DNA of 64,000 nucleotides from positions 1,426,001-1,490,000 of the forward strand of contig NZ_CP028941.1 in assembly GCF_013307245.1 (NCBI RefSeq). Direction: 5' to 3'. Source of the stretch: Polynucleobacter antarcticus (GTDB lineage: Bacteria; Pseudomonadota; Gammaproteobacteria; Burkholderiales; Burkholderiaceae). This document shows positions 43,539 to 53,109 of this stretch, in pieces. The first letter of the stretch is position 1. Each line of letters opens with the position of its first letter. The notes under the pieces are model-generated. The model saw only the letters and a list, made by a program, of their open reading frames with translations. It made no database searches and had not been told where the DNA came from. The position numbers and the translations under genes were made by a program.

Positions 43539-43590
43539 CGTTTTGATGGCCTCGCTTCTTGCATATTGAAATCCCAGTGTTTACTGAGGC

Positions 43591-46500
43591 CTAAAGATTT
43601 ACTTGGTTTTTTTTAAAGTTTTCAGCCTGCTCGAAGATCTCTACATAGACCTCATCCCTCTCGACCGGCGGATAGCCATACTCATCCAATAAAAGGATCA
43701 GACTTACCTTCAGAGCGGACTTAATATCATCTCGCTTATTCCAATCAGGAAATTTGGCTTGTTCCTCGACAAGCTTTTTAACGGCTTTTGCCAATTCAAC
43801 CAACTTATCTTCAGGATATTTGAAGTCATACTTGCGGCAAAGTTCTTTGAGAATGTCATAAAAGGCTTTCTCAATAAAATCGATGCCTAAACTTTCTCCC
43901 GCTGAGAATTCTTGGTGCACTTTCCAAATTAAGTTAGTAAGGCTTTCAGCCATCTCTTCGTAAACTTCACTACGCAAGACATCAGCCTCATCTCGCTCGT
44001 TGTATCGATCAACCAGAGCCTGCATCTTTTTAGAGAAATCGACACCTTTTACCTTATTGACCTTCTTAATTTCACCAATAGCCTTAGCTAAAAGCTGTTG
44101 GAGCAACTTAATTCGAGTATTTGGAAGCTTTATTTTGTTGATCTTATTTAAATAATCCTCATCAAAAAGGTCTTGATGACTATCTTGATCATTACCAAGC
44201 TTGAAGATCTCTTGAACGCCATCGCTTAGGAGAGCCTCCTTAATCATTTGACGAACACGGGCATTCATTTGCTCGGTATCCGGCGCATCACCTTTGGTAA
44301 GCTTGAAAATAATAGATCTAACTGCTAAGTAGAAGTGGGTGTGGTCCCGCTCTTCTTGGGTGAGCTTTTCGCTACCGGCGCAAATATCGTAAGCAGCTTT
44401 AAGGCGCTTTACTATGTCCATGAACCTAGTTTCAAGCTCTTTGGTCTGTTGGACAAACTCTGCAGACATATTCAAAGTGTTCAATTGATCGATAGTTCCA
44501 CCATTAAAGTACTTTGAAGTATCAAACTTGTGAAATAGCTTAGCCAATAGATCCAAATGATTTCTGACCACCACTAGTGATGCAGCGATATCCTCAAAAT
44601 TAGTCTCGTCGCCTTTTCCGTATTGAGCCAAAGCAAGGTTCATCTGCTTCTTGATGCCAATGTAATCAATAACTAAACCCTTATTTTTCCCTTCAAACTT
44701 ACGATTAACTCGTGAAATAGTTTGGATAAGATTGTGTTGCTTAATTGGCTTATCGATATAAATGCTATCTAGAAATGGGACATCAAATCCTGTAAGCCAC
44801 ATATCAACAACGATTGCGATTTTGAAATTAGACTTTTCATTCTTAAATTCAGCATCTAAAGTCTTACGATAGTCAGAAGTGCCCAATAGGTTATAAAGCG
44901 TTTCATCATCATCCTTTCCCCGGGTCATGATCATCTTGATCCGTTCCATCGGCTTAATTTTCTTACGCTCTTCCTCGCTTACTTCTGCACCACCTGCGAC
45001 GGCTTTAATTTCATTCCATTCTGGACGCAAGGCAATGACATTTTTAAAGAACTGATAGGCCATTTCTCGGCTACTGCAAACAAACATAGCCTTACCCGTG
45101 ACTGTAGCGCCTTCAGAAACACGGCTCTCATAGTGCTCCACAAAATCTTTGGCAAGAGCAGCGAGGCGTTTTGGATCTCCCAGAATCATATTCATGCTCG
45201 ATGATTCCTGCTTACTTTTTTCTATCTGATACTCATTGGCACCTTCTGTAGCAACATCTTCGTAATATTTCTCAATTTTCTCTAGCTCTGAATTATTTAA
45301 AGCAACTTTAGCGGCACGGCCTTCATAGACAATTCGAACGGTGATCTCATCTTTAACAGACTCAGTCATTGTGTAAGCATCCACTACCTTGCCAAATACA
45401 TCCAAGGTTGCATCAATTGGAGTGCCAGTAAAGCCAACAAAAGTTGCATTAGGCAGAGAGTCATGCAAGTACTTGGCAAAGCCGTAGCTCTTTGTAACGC
45501 CTTCATCAGAAATCTTGATTTTTTGATCTAAATTGATTTGGCTGCGATGTGCTTCATCAGAAATACAAATTACATTAGTTCTATCGGTAAGAAGCTGCGT
45601 ATCTTCGGTGAATTTATGGATAGTAGTTAAGAAAACGCCGCCACTTTGTCGCCCTTGAAGAAGCTCACGAAGTTCAGACCTGCTTTCTACACTAACAACT
45701 GTATTGTCGCCAATAAATTTCTTGGCATTAGTAAATTCACCTGAAAGCTGGTCATCTAGATCAGTGCGGTCAGTAATCAAGACAATAGTAGGGCTTTCAA
45801 AATGCTTGCTCTTCATCAGCAATCTAGTGAGATAGAGCATAGTAAAACTCTTACCGCATCCCGTAGCGCCAAAATAAGTGCCACCCTTACCGTCACCATG
45901 AGGCTTTTGAACTAGTTTGATATTGTCATATAGACGGTTTGCAGCGTAATACTGTGGATACCTGCAAACGATCTTTTCATTCCTTCTAGAGGTATCAGGT
46001 ATGTAGATAAAGTTGCGAATTATGTCACGCAATCGATTTCGATTAAGCATACCTTGAACCAAGGTAAACATACTATCAATACCATCCACGTCTTTAGCAA
46101 GACCCTCAACCCTACGCCAAGCATAAAAGAAATCATATGGCGCAAAAAATGACCCAGCTTTATTGTTAACACCATCACTAATTACACAAAATGCATTGTA
46201 TTTAAATAGCTCTGGGATATCTCTGCGATAGCGAATAGTCAATTGGTTATATGCATCGTGTACGGTAGCATCCTCACGAATTGCACTTTTGAATTCAAAG
46301 ACAACCAAAGGTAGGCCATTTATATATAGAATGCCGTCTGGAATTCTTTTTTCAGAGCCAACAATTTCTAACTGGTTAACGAATTTATAAATATTGCAGT
46401 CATCGCTTGAAGAATCCCCAATACCATCAAAGTCAATTAATTCGATCAAAATATCTTTTTGACTTCGATCCTCACGCTTCAACAAAAAGCCATCACTTAA

Positions 46501-46758
46501 CCACCGCATGATGGTTTTATTGCTTTCATATAGATCACTGGCCGGAAGACTTTTAAGCATTAAGATAATCGATTTAGCTTCGGTAAGTGCAAGCTGGTTG
46601 CCTTGATACTTAGTCATCAAGTAATCAATTAGATCTTGATCAATAAGAACTTCATCGGGTAAGCGAGGGATGGCATTACCCAGGAAATGTGGGTAGCCCT
46701 CAGCATCCAATAATTCTATAAAAGCATTTTCTAGTTTTTCTTCGGTGAATTTGGTCAT
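43591..46758 (-). CDS. hsdR: Type I restriction enzyme HsdR subunit
   Basis: About 1055 residues. An N-terminal PD-(D/E)XK nuclease (IPDGILYINGLPLVVFEFKSAI) is followed by SF2 translocase motifs: Walker A GATGCGKS, ITDRTDLDDQL, DEAH box CISDEAHRSQ, FTGTPI, and the later RVNRKFEGKNKGLVIDYIG segment. The C-terminal helical part would bind the methylase. The ATG at 46758, just after the hsdS stop, gives the typical MTKFTEEKLE start; the frame is open 12 codons more. The gene is intact although its partner hsdS is broken. Confidence 0.93.
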   Translation of the reverse strand: MTKFTEEKLENAFIELLDAEGYPHFLGNAIPRLPDEVLIDQDLIDYLMTKYQGNQLALTEAKSIILMLKSLPASDLYESNKTIMRWLSDGFLLKREDRSQKDILIELIDFDGIGDSSSDDCNIYKFVNQLEIVGSEKRIPDGILYINGLPLVVFEFKSAIREDATVHDAYNQLTIRYRRDIPELFKYNAFCVISDGVNNKAGSFFAPYDFFYAWRRVEGLAKDVDGIDSMFTLVQGMLNRNRLRDIIRNFIYIPDTSRRNEKIVCRYPQYYAANRLYDNIKLVQKPHGDGKGGTYFGATGCGKSFTMLYLTRLLMKSKHFESPTIVLITDRTDLDDQLSGEFTNAKKFIGDNTVVSVESRSELRELLQGRQSGGVFLTTIHKFTEDTQLLTDRTNVICISDEAHRSQINLDQKIKISDEGVTKSYGFAKYLHDSLPNATFVGFTGTPIDATLDVFGKVVDAYTMTESVKDEITVRIVYEGRAAKVALNNSELEKIEKYYEDVATEGANEYQIEKSKQESSSMNMILGDPKRLAALAKDFVEHYESRVSEGATVTGKAMFVCSSREMAYQFFKNVIALRPEWNEIKAVAGGAEVSEEERKKIKPMERIKMIMTRGKDDDETLYNLLGTSDYRKTLDAEFKNEKSNFKIAIVVDMWLTGFDVPFLDSIYIDKPIKQHNLIQTISRVNRKFEGKNKGLVIDYIGIKKQMNLALAQYGKGDETNFEDIAASLVVVRNHLDLLAKLFHKFDTSKYFNGGTIDQLNTLNMSAEFVQQTKELETRFMDIVKRLKAAYDICAGSEKLTQEERDHTHFYLAVRSIIFKLTKGDAPDTEQMNARVRQMIKEALLSDGVQEIFKLGNDQDSHQDLFDEDYLNKINKIKLPNTRIKLLQQLLAKAIGEIKKVNKVKGVDFSKKMQALVDRYNERDEADVLRSEVYEEMAESLTNLIWKVHQEFSAGESLGIDFIEKAFYDILKELCRKYDFKYPEDKLVELAKAVKKLVEEQAKFPDWNKRDDIKSALKVSLILLLDEYGYPPVERDEVYVEIFEQAENFKKNQVNL

Positions 46759-46759
46759 A

Positions 46760-47841
46760 TCAATTATTGGCAGTTTTTCTGGCAATATCACCACTAACGC
46801 CTTTGACTAATATAGGGCAAATTTTATTAATTTGTTCTTTTAAGGTGATATTTAATATTTTTCTGGCCTCTAAAGCGTGAAAAATTTCAACTATCGCCTT
46901 TTGCTCTGTCATTGCAGGGATTGGAATATTGATTTCCATAAAGCGATTCCATTCCAAGCTTGCTCGAACGCTGCTATCACTTATGAACCAACCGTACCTA
47001 TTGAATTCTGGCCTGTAAAACCACAGCATTAGGAATTCGGGGAGTAGTATGGACTCATCTACCACCTTAAAGACGGAGTAGGCTGGCGATATTATTGCGG
47101 GATCATTATCTGAGTAAAGAACCACTCGAACAGTTTCATCTCGTCCGACCTGCATAGGACTGAACGCAAACTCTCCTTTTTGAACTATCTTATATTTTGA
47201 TAAATCAGTTTCATCAACATTTGCCTTTGATGGCATAAATGTCTTATCTACATTGATCCCTCGAAGTTTTGTAACACTTAATAAAGTATTTCTTCGATCA
47301 ACTAATAGTCTATCCATGTATCCCATATTAGCTGTAAATCGCCAAGACTATTTTTATAAATGGATTGATTTTTTAGTAATTCTTTATATATCGAGACATA
47401 TTTAATTTGTTGATTAATTTCCGGTACGGAATTTCAATTTCACAAAAACGAGACCATTCAAGGCCGCCACGAATACTTGAGTCACAGTAATACCATGTAA
47501 GTCTATCAAACTCCGGCCTAATAAATTGGAGCATTAAGTATTCGGGAAGTAATTCAGATTCATCCACCACTTCAAAGGTAAAGTACGCAGGCGAAACAAT
47601 TGCGGGCTCATCAGCCAGGTAAAGGCTTATGGGCAATCTCTCATCTCTACCAACGTGCATTACATTTGTTGCAAACTGATTCTTTAATTTTTTTGTATTT
47701 TGATAAATCTACCCCATTGGTATTAGCAACAGATGGCATAAAATTTTTTGAAATATTTATGCCCAATAAATTTGTCACCGCTAAATCGGAATTTCTATCA
47801 TCAATCAACCTAATAAAATCGCCAATTCTTCTATAGCTCAT
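46760..47841 (-). pseudogene. hsdS: Type I specificity subunit HsdS, multiply frameshifted
   Basis: Two similar target-recognition halves are recognisable. The first starts at 47841 (MSYRRIGDFIRLIDDRNSDL), the second contains VDRRNTLLSVTKLRGINVDKTFMPS and ends intact at 46760. The reading frame changes at least three times: near the A-rich stretch 47680-47694, near 47425-47430 (IPVPEINQQ is restored one frame over) and near 47290-47320 before the second half. Each shift is a one- or two-base change. The central linker IYKELLKNQSIYKNSLGDLQLIWDTW lies in a third frame segment. No functional HsdS can be made as read. The high similarity of the two halves suggests recognition of near-symmetric half-sites before decay. 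Confidence 0.85.
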
Positions 47842-49389
47842 AGCCCAAACCTTTAAATGCTTCTTGCAAGGCTGCTTGAGATTTTTTTCTTCAGAAATCA
47901 ATTTTTTAAAAGTCGATTGAACCCTCTTCATTTCAACCTCAAAATCTATTTCACTATCTTTATCAACAAATGGAATGTATTTGCTTGGAACTAAAGAAAA
48001 GTCGTTTTTTACAATTTCTTCGTAGTTGGCAGAGTAACAGTATTCAGGAATATCTTTGTAATCGTCTTTAAAAGACTCTTGTTGCCAATTGTGATAATTT
48101 TCAGTGATTTTGGAGATATCTTCAGGAAGGATTTCTATAAATTGCTTATCGTATTCGGTACCCTGTCTACGTAAATCCATAAACAAAATTTCGCGCTCTC
48201 TATTACGATATTTTTTCTCCCTCCCATTCACCTTTACGTTTCGTGACTTTTTATTCTTATTTAATATCCAAAGTGTTACGCTAATGTCGGTTGTATAAAA
48301 AGTATCTCTTGGAATAATCAAGATGGCCTCAACCAAATCGTTTTCAATCAGCTTTCGTCTAATCTTGTACTCCTCACCACCTCCACTAAGAGCTCCGTTC
48401 GCCAAAATAAATCCTGCAACGCCGTTCTCTGATAGCTTTGAAACTATGTTCAATATCCAGCCGTAGTTAGCATTACTTTTAGGGGGAACATCGTACCCAC
48501 GCCAACGCGGATCATTCAATAATTCATTCTCACCACGCCAATCCTTTTGATTAAAAGGCGGGTTAGCCATAATGTAATCAGCTTTGAGGTCTTTGTGCTG
48601 ATCATCCGCAAAAGTATCGGCCGCTTTTTCACCTAATGCGGCATTAATACCTCTAATCGCCAAATTCATCTTAGCTAGCTTATAGGTAGTATTTGTATAT
48701 TCCTGGCCGTAAATCGAAACCTCTTTTTTATTGCCGTGGTGACTCTCAATAAATTTAATTGATTGCACAAACATACCGCCTGAGCCGCACGCTGGATCAT
48801 AAATAATGCCCTTGTAAGGCTCAATCATCTCCGCTATTAAATTGACAATTGTTTTTGGCGTATAAAACTCACCCTTGCCCTTACCTTCCGCAATTGCAAA
48901 TTTTTTAAGAAAGTACTCATACACTCGACCTACAATATCTCGCTCCCTATCTTCTAAGGTATTAATTTCATTAATCGTGTCTAATAAAGAGGCTAATTTT
49001 GTAAGATCTAGGCCTAAGCGTGAAAAATAGTTGTCTGGTAAGGCGCCCTTTAAGGCTTTATTAGCTTTCTCGATATTATGTAATGCGGTATCAATTTTCA
49101 AAGCAATGTCGTTTTGCTTGGCATTCTTGATTATGTAGCTCCAGCGACTCGCCTCATTTAAGAAAAACACATTATTTTGGTTATAAAACTCGGGCATTTC
49201 TATGTATTTTTCCTGGCCCTTAGCGATAAGAGCCTTGCGATGCTCCTCAAACTTATCGCTCGCAAATTTTAAAAATATCAGTCCAAGAACTACATGCTTG
49301 TATTCAGCAGACTCAACACTACCCCTTAACTTGTTCGCCGAATCCCAAAGGGTCTCTTCGATACTCTTTACTTTCTTTTCTTTTGCCAT
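47647..49389 (-). CDS. hsdM: Type I DNA methyltransferase HsdM, running into hsdS
   Basis: 580-residue open frame. The first about 510 residues are a normal N6-adenine methylase: N-terminal ETLWDSANKLRGSVESAEYKHVVLGLIFLKF, SAM motif YDPACGSGGMFVQS (about residues 197-210), catalytic NPPFNQKDW. Near the end the natural frame should read ...QAALQEAFKGLGYEL and stop at 47833-47831, overlapping the hsdS start. A run of seven A (47882-47888 on the plus strand as T) is one base short of that frame. The present frame instead continues through the hsdS ATG (47841) into the first 60 or so residues of HsdS before stopping at 47647. Either a natural HsdM-HsdS fusion, a slippage switch, decay, or a sequence error. 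Confidence 0.88.
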   Translation of the reverse strand: MAKEKKVKSIEETLWDSANKLRGSVESAEYKHVVLGLIFLKFASDKFEEHRKALIAKGQEKYIEMPEFYNQNNVFFLNEASRWSYIIKNAKQNDIALKIDTALHNIEKANKALKGALPDNYFSRLGLDLTKLASLLDTINEINTLEDRERDIVGRVYEYFLKKFAIAEGKGKGEFYTPKTIVNLIAEMIEPYKGIIYDPACGSGGMFVQSIKFIESHHGNKKEVSIYGQEYTNTTYKLAKMNLAIRGINAALGEKAADTFADDQHKDLKADYIMANPPFNQKDWRGENELLNDPRWRGYDVPPKSNANYGWILNIVSKLSENGVAGFILANGALSGGGEEYKIRRKLIENDLVEAILIIPRDTFYTTDISVTLWILNKNKKSRNVKVNGREKKYRNREREILFMDLRRQGTEYDKQFIEILPEDISKITENYHNWQQESFKDDYKDIPEYCYSANYEEIVKNDFSLVPSKYIPFVDKDSEIDFEVEMKRVQSTFKKLISEEKNLKQPCKKHLKVWAMSYRRIGDFIRLIDDRNSDLAVTNLLGINISKNFMPSVANTNGVDLSKYKKIKESVCNKCNARW

Positions 49390-49498
49390 TTTTCACTCAT
49401 TTTTGGTATTTCCTTAGTTTATACTCCCAGCAATAGCCTATTTGATACTTATCAGGATAAGATTAAAGTTATAAAAACTATAGACAGGCCAAAGTCCC

Positions 49499-49804
49499 AT
49501 GAAATATCTAATTGCCTTATTGTTAATCGCCCAACTTGGGTTTGTGGGCGCTCAGGCTATTTACGATGCCAATGGCCAGTACAAAGGCTACCAGCAGACT
49601 AGTCCCAGCGGCGTAACGAATACCTACAATGCCCAAGGGCAGAACATTGGGTCATCGCAGGTAGACCAGGGACAAACAAGCTTCTATAGCCCTGCGGGCG
49701 CTTATCAAGGCACTAATACAGCCACACCAGCTCCAATCCAGCCAAACACAACTATTAATACGCCGAGACAAGTGCCCCAAGCACCATCGGTCAAGGGCTG
49801 GTAA
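49499..49804 (+). CDS. Small secreted repeat protein of unknown function
   Basis: 101 residues. The signal peptide MKYLIALLLIAQLGFVGAQA precedes short repeats of the type YDANGQYKGYQQ / YNAQGQNIGSSQ / YSPAGAYQGT (spacing about 20 residues), then a Pro/Thr-rich tail. Gly, Gln, Tyr and Asn dominate. The pattern resembles small surface or envelope proteins with YD-like repeats; I do not recognise the family. It lies 109 bases from hsdM, divergent, and is followed by the Sel1 gene 30 bases later on the same strand. Confidence 0.7.
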   Translation: MKYLIALLLIAQLGFVGAQAIYDANGQYKGYQQTSPSGVTNTYNAQGQNIGSSQVDQGQTSFYSPAGAYQGTNTATPAPIQPNTTINTPRQVPQAPSVKGW

Positions 49805-49833
49805 TTAAACTCAAGTTGTCTCGCAATTAATTC

Positions 49834-51945
49834 ATGAATACGAAATCTGACTTCAGCAGACTTTATGAACAGGTAGTTGAATTAATAGACTCTTGTGAAT
49901 TTGAAGAGGCACTGGCTATCACCAAGAGAGAGGCGAAACTTGGAAATGATTATTTTGAATATCTTCTGGCTGCCATGTACGCAAATGGTCAAGGAACCGA
50001 AAAAAACTTACCACTGGCAAGATTTTGGCTTGAAAAATCAGCAATCAAAGGGTTGGTAGATTCCCAACTTCAATTAGGAATCCTTCTTATAAATGGAGTA
50101 GATGGAAAAGTTGAATTTAAAGAGGGGCTCTCCTGGCTATTAAAAGCGGTCGAGCAAAAAAATGTTCAGGCTTACATTAGATTGGCAGAACTATATCTAG
50201 AAGGTGCCAGTGATCTCCCTCAGGACTATAAGATTGCAGCGCATTACTTTCAGCTAGCATCAGATTTAGGTGATGCACACGCAAAACAAAGACTTGCATA
50301 CCAATACTCAAATGGGCTAGGGGTTGATAAAAACGAGGAGAAGTCTTTTCAACTAAATTTAGAGTCAGCTCAAGAAGGTGATCAATTCGCGGCCTATAAC
50401 CTAGGTGTCGATTATCAATACGGACGAGGTACTGAAATAAATTTCACACAGGCTCATAAGTGGTACCTGGTAAGCTCAAAGGCGGGAGCACCTGCTGCGC
50501 AGCATAATTTAGCGGCAGCTTATGCCGAAGGCAGAGGATGTAAACAAGATTTAATTGAGGCGCACTACTGGTACCTCAAGGCAGCCGAACAGGGCAGTCC
50601 TCTATCCATGCTAAATATTGGGAAAATGTATGAGCACGACCACGGAGTGGGGACAGATCTAGTTGCAGCATTCTCTTGGTATGTGCTGGCTTCCGAATTT
50701 GGAAATGAAGAAGAAAAAACCAAAAGCCTAGAATTACTTCCCAAACTTAATGATGAAGAACTGTCGCAGGCTCTTAAATTAGCAGCTCTCAATAAAAGAA
50801 AAATAAATAAAGTTCACTCCAATTTTGAAGAGCTGAAAACAATATCTACAAAAGCATTGGAGATTCAAGATGAAGAGATGCGAGAGAAATTACTCAATCT
50901 TCATAAAGAGGCTTTACAAGGATCGGCAGAAGCTCAATTTTCACTAGGCATACACTTCATATCAGGGGAGTTTTTAGAACCCGATTACCCAGCTGCTTTC
51001 ATTTTACTATCTCAATCTGCCAGTCAATTATTCCCGCCGGCTTTAACCAGCCTTGGAATGCTCTATTACAACGGTCACGGATGCGAAAAGAACGATGAAA
51101 TTGCAATGAGTCTTTGGGAAGAAGCTGCAAACAAAGGCGATGCTCAAGCCATATTTAACCTGGGCTGGTCATACCAATACGGTGCCGGGACTGAACAAAA
51201 CATTGATAAAGCCCTTTTCTACTTTGAGAGTGCAGCCGCCCAGAATCATCCCGGCTCTCAGAGAGAGCTAGGTATGCGCTATGAAAGCGGGCAAGGGGTC
51301 GAGAAGGATTTGAAAAAGGCGACTGATTTATACATACTGGCCGCAGAAAGTGGTGATACTGTGGGCGAATACAATGCCGGCTGCATGTATCTTCATGGAA
51401 ACGGAATAGATCAAAACTTTGCTATAGCGGGGCATTATTTTGATAGAGCAGCAGGTAAAGGGCATGTTTCAGCGGCGTTTAACCTAGGAAATGTTTTCCT
51501 TCAAGGCATTAATGGTGAGCCAGATTACAAGGCTGCAAATCATTGGTTTTCGATCGCTGCTAGCGATGGTCATCTTCATGCCTCTGCAAATCAAGGACTT
51601 TTGTATTTGCAAGGCCTTGGTGTATCCAAGGACGAAAAAAAGGCTGCCGAATTAATGGAAAAGGCAGCCGCTGCTGGCGATGTAATAGCCCAATGCAACC
51701 TAGCTAGGATTTATAGGGATTCGGAAGGCGAACTTCAAAATTTTGAGATGTCAGCAAAATGGATGAAGCTTGCATCTGATGCTGGCCTTCCAGAGGCGCA
51801 GGCTGACTATGCAATAGCCCTAGTGACTGGCAAAGGTGTAGCTGCTGATTTTAAAGAAGCGTTAAGACTAGCTTCGCTCGCTGAAGAATCCGGCCTTCAG
51901 AGAGCTGGCAAAGTACGTGAAATGATAGAACTGCAAATTAAGTAA
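49834..51945 (+). CDS. Sel1-repeat (TPR-like) protein
   Basis: 703 residues made almost wholly of Sel1-like repeats of about 36 residues (for example AAYNLGVDYQYGRGTEINFTQAHKWY and AIFNLGWSYQYGAGTEQNIDKALFYF). I count about 15-17. A break around residues 290-350 without clear repeats splits two arrays. No signal peptide, membrane segment or enzymatic domain is seen, so it is probably a cytoplasmic scaffold for protein contacts. Its position in a cargo region with a restriction locus is compatible with a defence or regulatory role; that is inference. Confidence 0.85.
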   Translation: MNTKSDFSRLYEQVVELIDSCEFEEALAITKREAKLGNDYFEYLLAAMYANGQGTEKNLPLARFWLEKSAIKGLVDSQLQLGILLINGVDGKVEFKEGLSWLLKAVEQKNVQAYIRLAELYLEGASDLPQDYKIAAHYFQLASDLGDAHAKQRLAYQYSNGLGVDKNEEKSFQLNLESAQEGDQFAAYNLGVDYQYGRGTEINFTQAHKWYLVSSKAGAPAAQHNLAAAYAEGRGCKQDLIEAHYWYLKAAEQGSPLSMLNIGKMYEHDHGVGTDLVAAFSWYVLASEFGNEEEKTKSLELLPKLNDEELSQALKLAALNKRKINKVHSNFEELKTISTKALEIQDEEMREKLLNLHKEALQGSAEAQFSLGIHFISGEFLEPDYPAAFILLSQSASQLFPPALTSLGMLYYNGHGCEKNDEIAMSLWEEAANKGDAQAIFNLGWSYQYGAGTEQNIDKALFYFESAAAQNHPGSQRELGMRYESGQGVEKDLKKATDLYILAAESGDTVGEYNAGCMYLHGNGIDQNFAIAGHYFDRAAGKGHVSAAFNLGNVFLQGINGEPDYKAANHWFSIAASDGHLHASANQGLLYLQGLGVSKDEKKAAELMEKAAAAGDVIAQCNLARIYRDSEGELQNFEMSAKWMKLASDAGLPEAQADYAIALVTGKGVAADFKEALRLASLAEESGLQRAGKVREMIELQIK

Positions 51946-51976
51946 TAAATAATTTGTTAGCCGGGCATGTAATCGC

Positions 51977-52189
51977 CTATTCTTCAAATAGTCTTTTTTG
52001 CGCTCGTAAGAGTCTATGCATTTCCTTGATGAAATTTCTTAACTCGACACTTGCTCCGGTTTTAACGGCGTTTTTTGAGGACCTAGCCTTACCTTTAGGT
52101 GTCCTTGCCCCCGTTGATAACTCCCATGGCCTCCACCGCTTGATCAGCTCTCTTTGACGTGCCCTGCGTTCCTCCGTCCATCCGTTCAT
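51977..52189 (-). CDS. Small phage/island-type protein (WRPWxxSTGxxTxxGK motif)
   Basis: 70 residues, basic. The core RWRPWELSTGARTPKGKARSSKNAVKTG resembles small proteins found in prophages and integrated islands of Burkholderiales. No function is known to me. GGAG lies 8 bases before the ATG. Its first 95 bases overlap the 3' end of the preceding 297-codon gene in another frame. It is the last gene of the leftward integrase-to-here module. Confidence 0.6.
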   Translation of the reverse strand: MNGWTEERRARQRELIKRWRPWELSTGARTPKGKARSSKNAVKTGASVELRNFIKEMHRLLRAQKRLFEE

Positions 52190-52988
52190 TTAAATTCTCC
52201 AAAAGTTCGTTTTGTGGGATTGCATTTATTTCGTGCAAATTATTGACTTGCTGATGACCCCCAGAAATATTGGCCTGTTTGATGAATTGGGTTGGGCAAG
52301 GCTGCTTTAGCTGTATCAGACTGTCGATTGTTGCTCTACTTTGGTTCTGGGCCTTAAGACTTAGATTCATTAGCATCTGAAGGGATGTTCTGTCTGTCTG
52401 CCTGGTAGCTCTATTTGCCAAGCTGCTAAAAGCAATATTTAAGGCGATGACCTGCCCAACAAGCATCTGCTCCAGCATAGATAAATCTCCATCCTTTATT
52501 TGCTTAAACGATGATTCCAGCATTTCTTTGGCATATTCAGCTGATATTTCGCTATTGGGTATTGATCCGCCAAAGTTCATCACCCTGGCTGTGGCGGCAC
52601 CAATTGTTGATGGGGATAGAAAGTAGTCAGTCTTAGTCTTCAAATCATCTTGCCCATAAATACGTTTGACGATTAATTTGTTGGGATCAGAAATCTTTTG
52701 CTTGGACCTAATCTTGATTGCAGCGCTTTTGATTAAGTCTTTCTTTAGGTCTTTCATCACCCCCCCCCAATCTTTTTGTGAGAGGCATCCATTACCGCCA
52801 CTGGCCCAGCAGTTTTTGAGCGCATTTAGACAATCTATCGTTAGCTGCGGGGCTGCTAACCAATCATCACGCCATGCTTGGTAATCTAGATAATCCCACC
52901 CTTGAAGGGGAGCCAACACCGCATACAAGGACTCAAACTCTGGGGCTTCTAACCCGGTTATAGCCCTAGCCTTGGTTAGCCACCTCAT
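52095..52988 (-). CDS. Unknown island protein with G9 tract
   Basis: 297 residues, no recognised domain. The N-terminal part is Trp-rich (GWDYLDYQAWRDDWLAAP); the middle (KEMLESSFKQIKDGDLSMLEQMLVGQVIALNIAFSSLANRATRQ) is helical and resembles phage or plasmid accessory proteins that I cannot name. A run of nine G on the coding strand (52760-52768) falls at about codons 74-76 and is an obvious slippage site; the frame is open as sequenced. It follows the replication gene by about 120 bases containing an iteron-like inverted repeat. Confidence 0.65.
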   Translation of the reverse strand: MRWLTKARAITGLEAPEFESLYAVLAPLQGWDYLDYQAWRDDWLAAPQLTIDCLNALKNCWASGGNGCLSQKDWGGVMKDLKKDLIKSAAIKIRSKQKISDPNKLIVKRIYGQDDLKTKTDYFLSPSTIGAATARVMNFGGSIPNSEISAEYAKEMLESSFKQIKDGDLSMLEQMLVGQVIALNIAFSSLANRATRQTDRTSLQMLMNLSLKAQNQSRATIDSLIQLKQPCPTQFIKQANISGGHQQVNNLHEINAIPQNELLENLNERMDGGTQGTSKRADQAVEAMGVINGGKDT

Positions 52989-53011
52989 AATTTATTTCCC
53001 CCCGCTATGCC

Positions 53012-53074
53012 AGTGACAAAAGTGCCAAAAGAACTACGCACTCCCTCTCTTGATACTTTTGTCACTTTTGGCAC
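53012..53074. repeat. Iteron-like inverted repeat downstream of the replication gene
   Basis: Tandem 9-mers GTGACAAAA-GTGCCAAAA at 53013-53030 face an inverted copy, CTTTTGTCACTTTTGGCAC at 53056-53074. The two 19-base arms pair with two mismatches across 24 bases. The left copy also matches 54925-54946 inside the replication gene at 21 of 22 bases. This suggests binding sites for a replication protein or regulator. A transcription terminator is an alternative, but there is no T tract. Confidence 0.55.
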
Positions 53075-53109
53075 CGAGTGCCTTAGGCCTTTAGCAATTT
53101 TCATATCTG

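Noticed and set aside
43539..43590. Terminator between the DUF4268 gene and hsdR
   Set aside because: GGCCTC/GAGGCC can pair, but the loop would be over 30 bases and the T tract is distant.
47373..47660. Separate small HsdS-like gene (95 codons)
   Set aside because: It is the middle of the first target-recognition half of hsdS after a frameshift and lacks its own start region.
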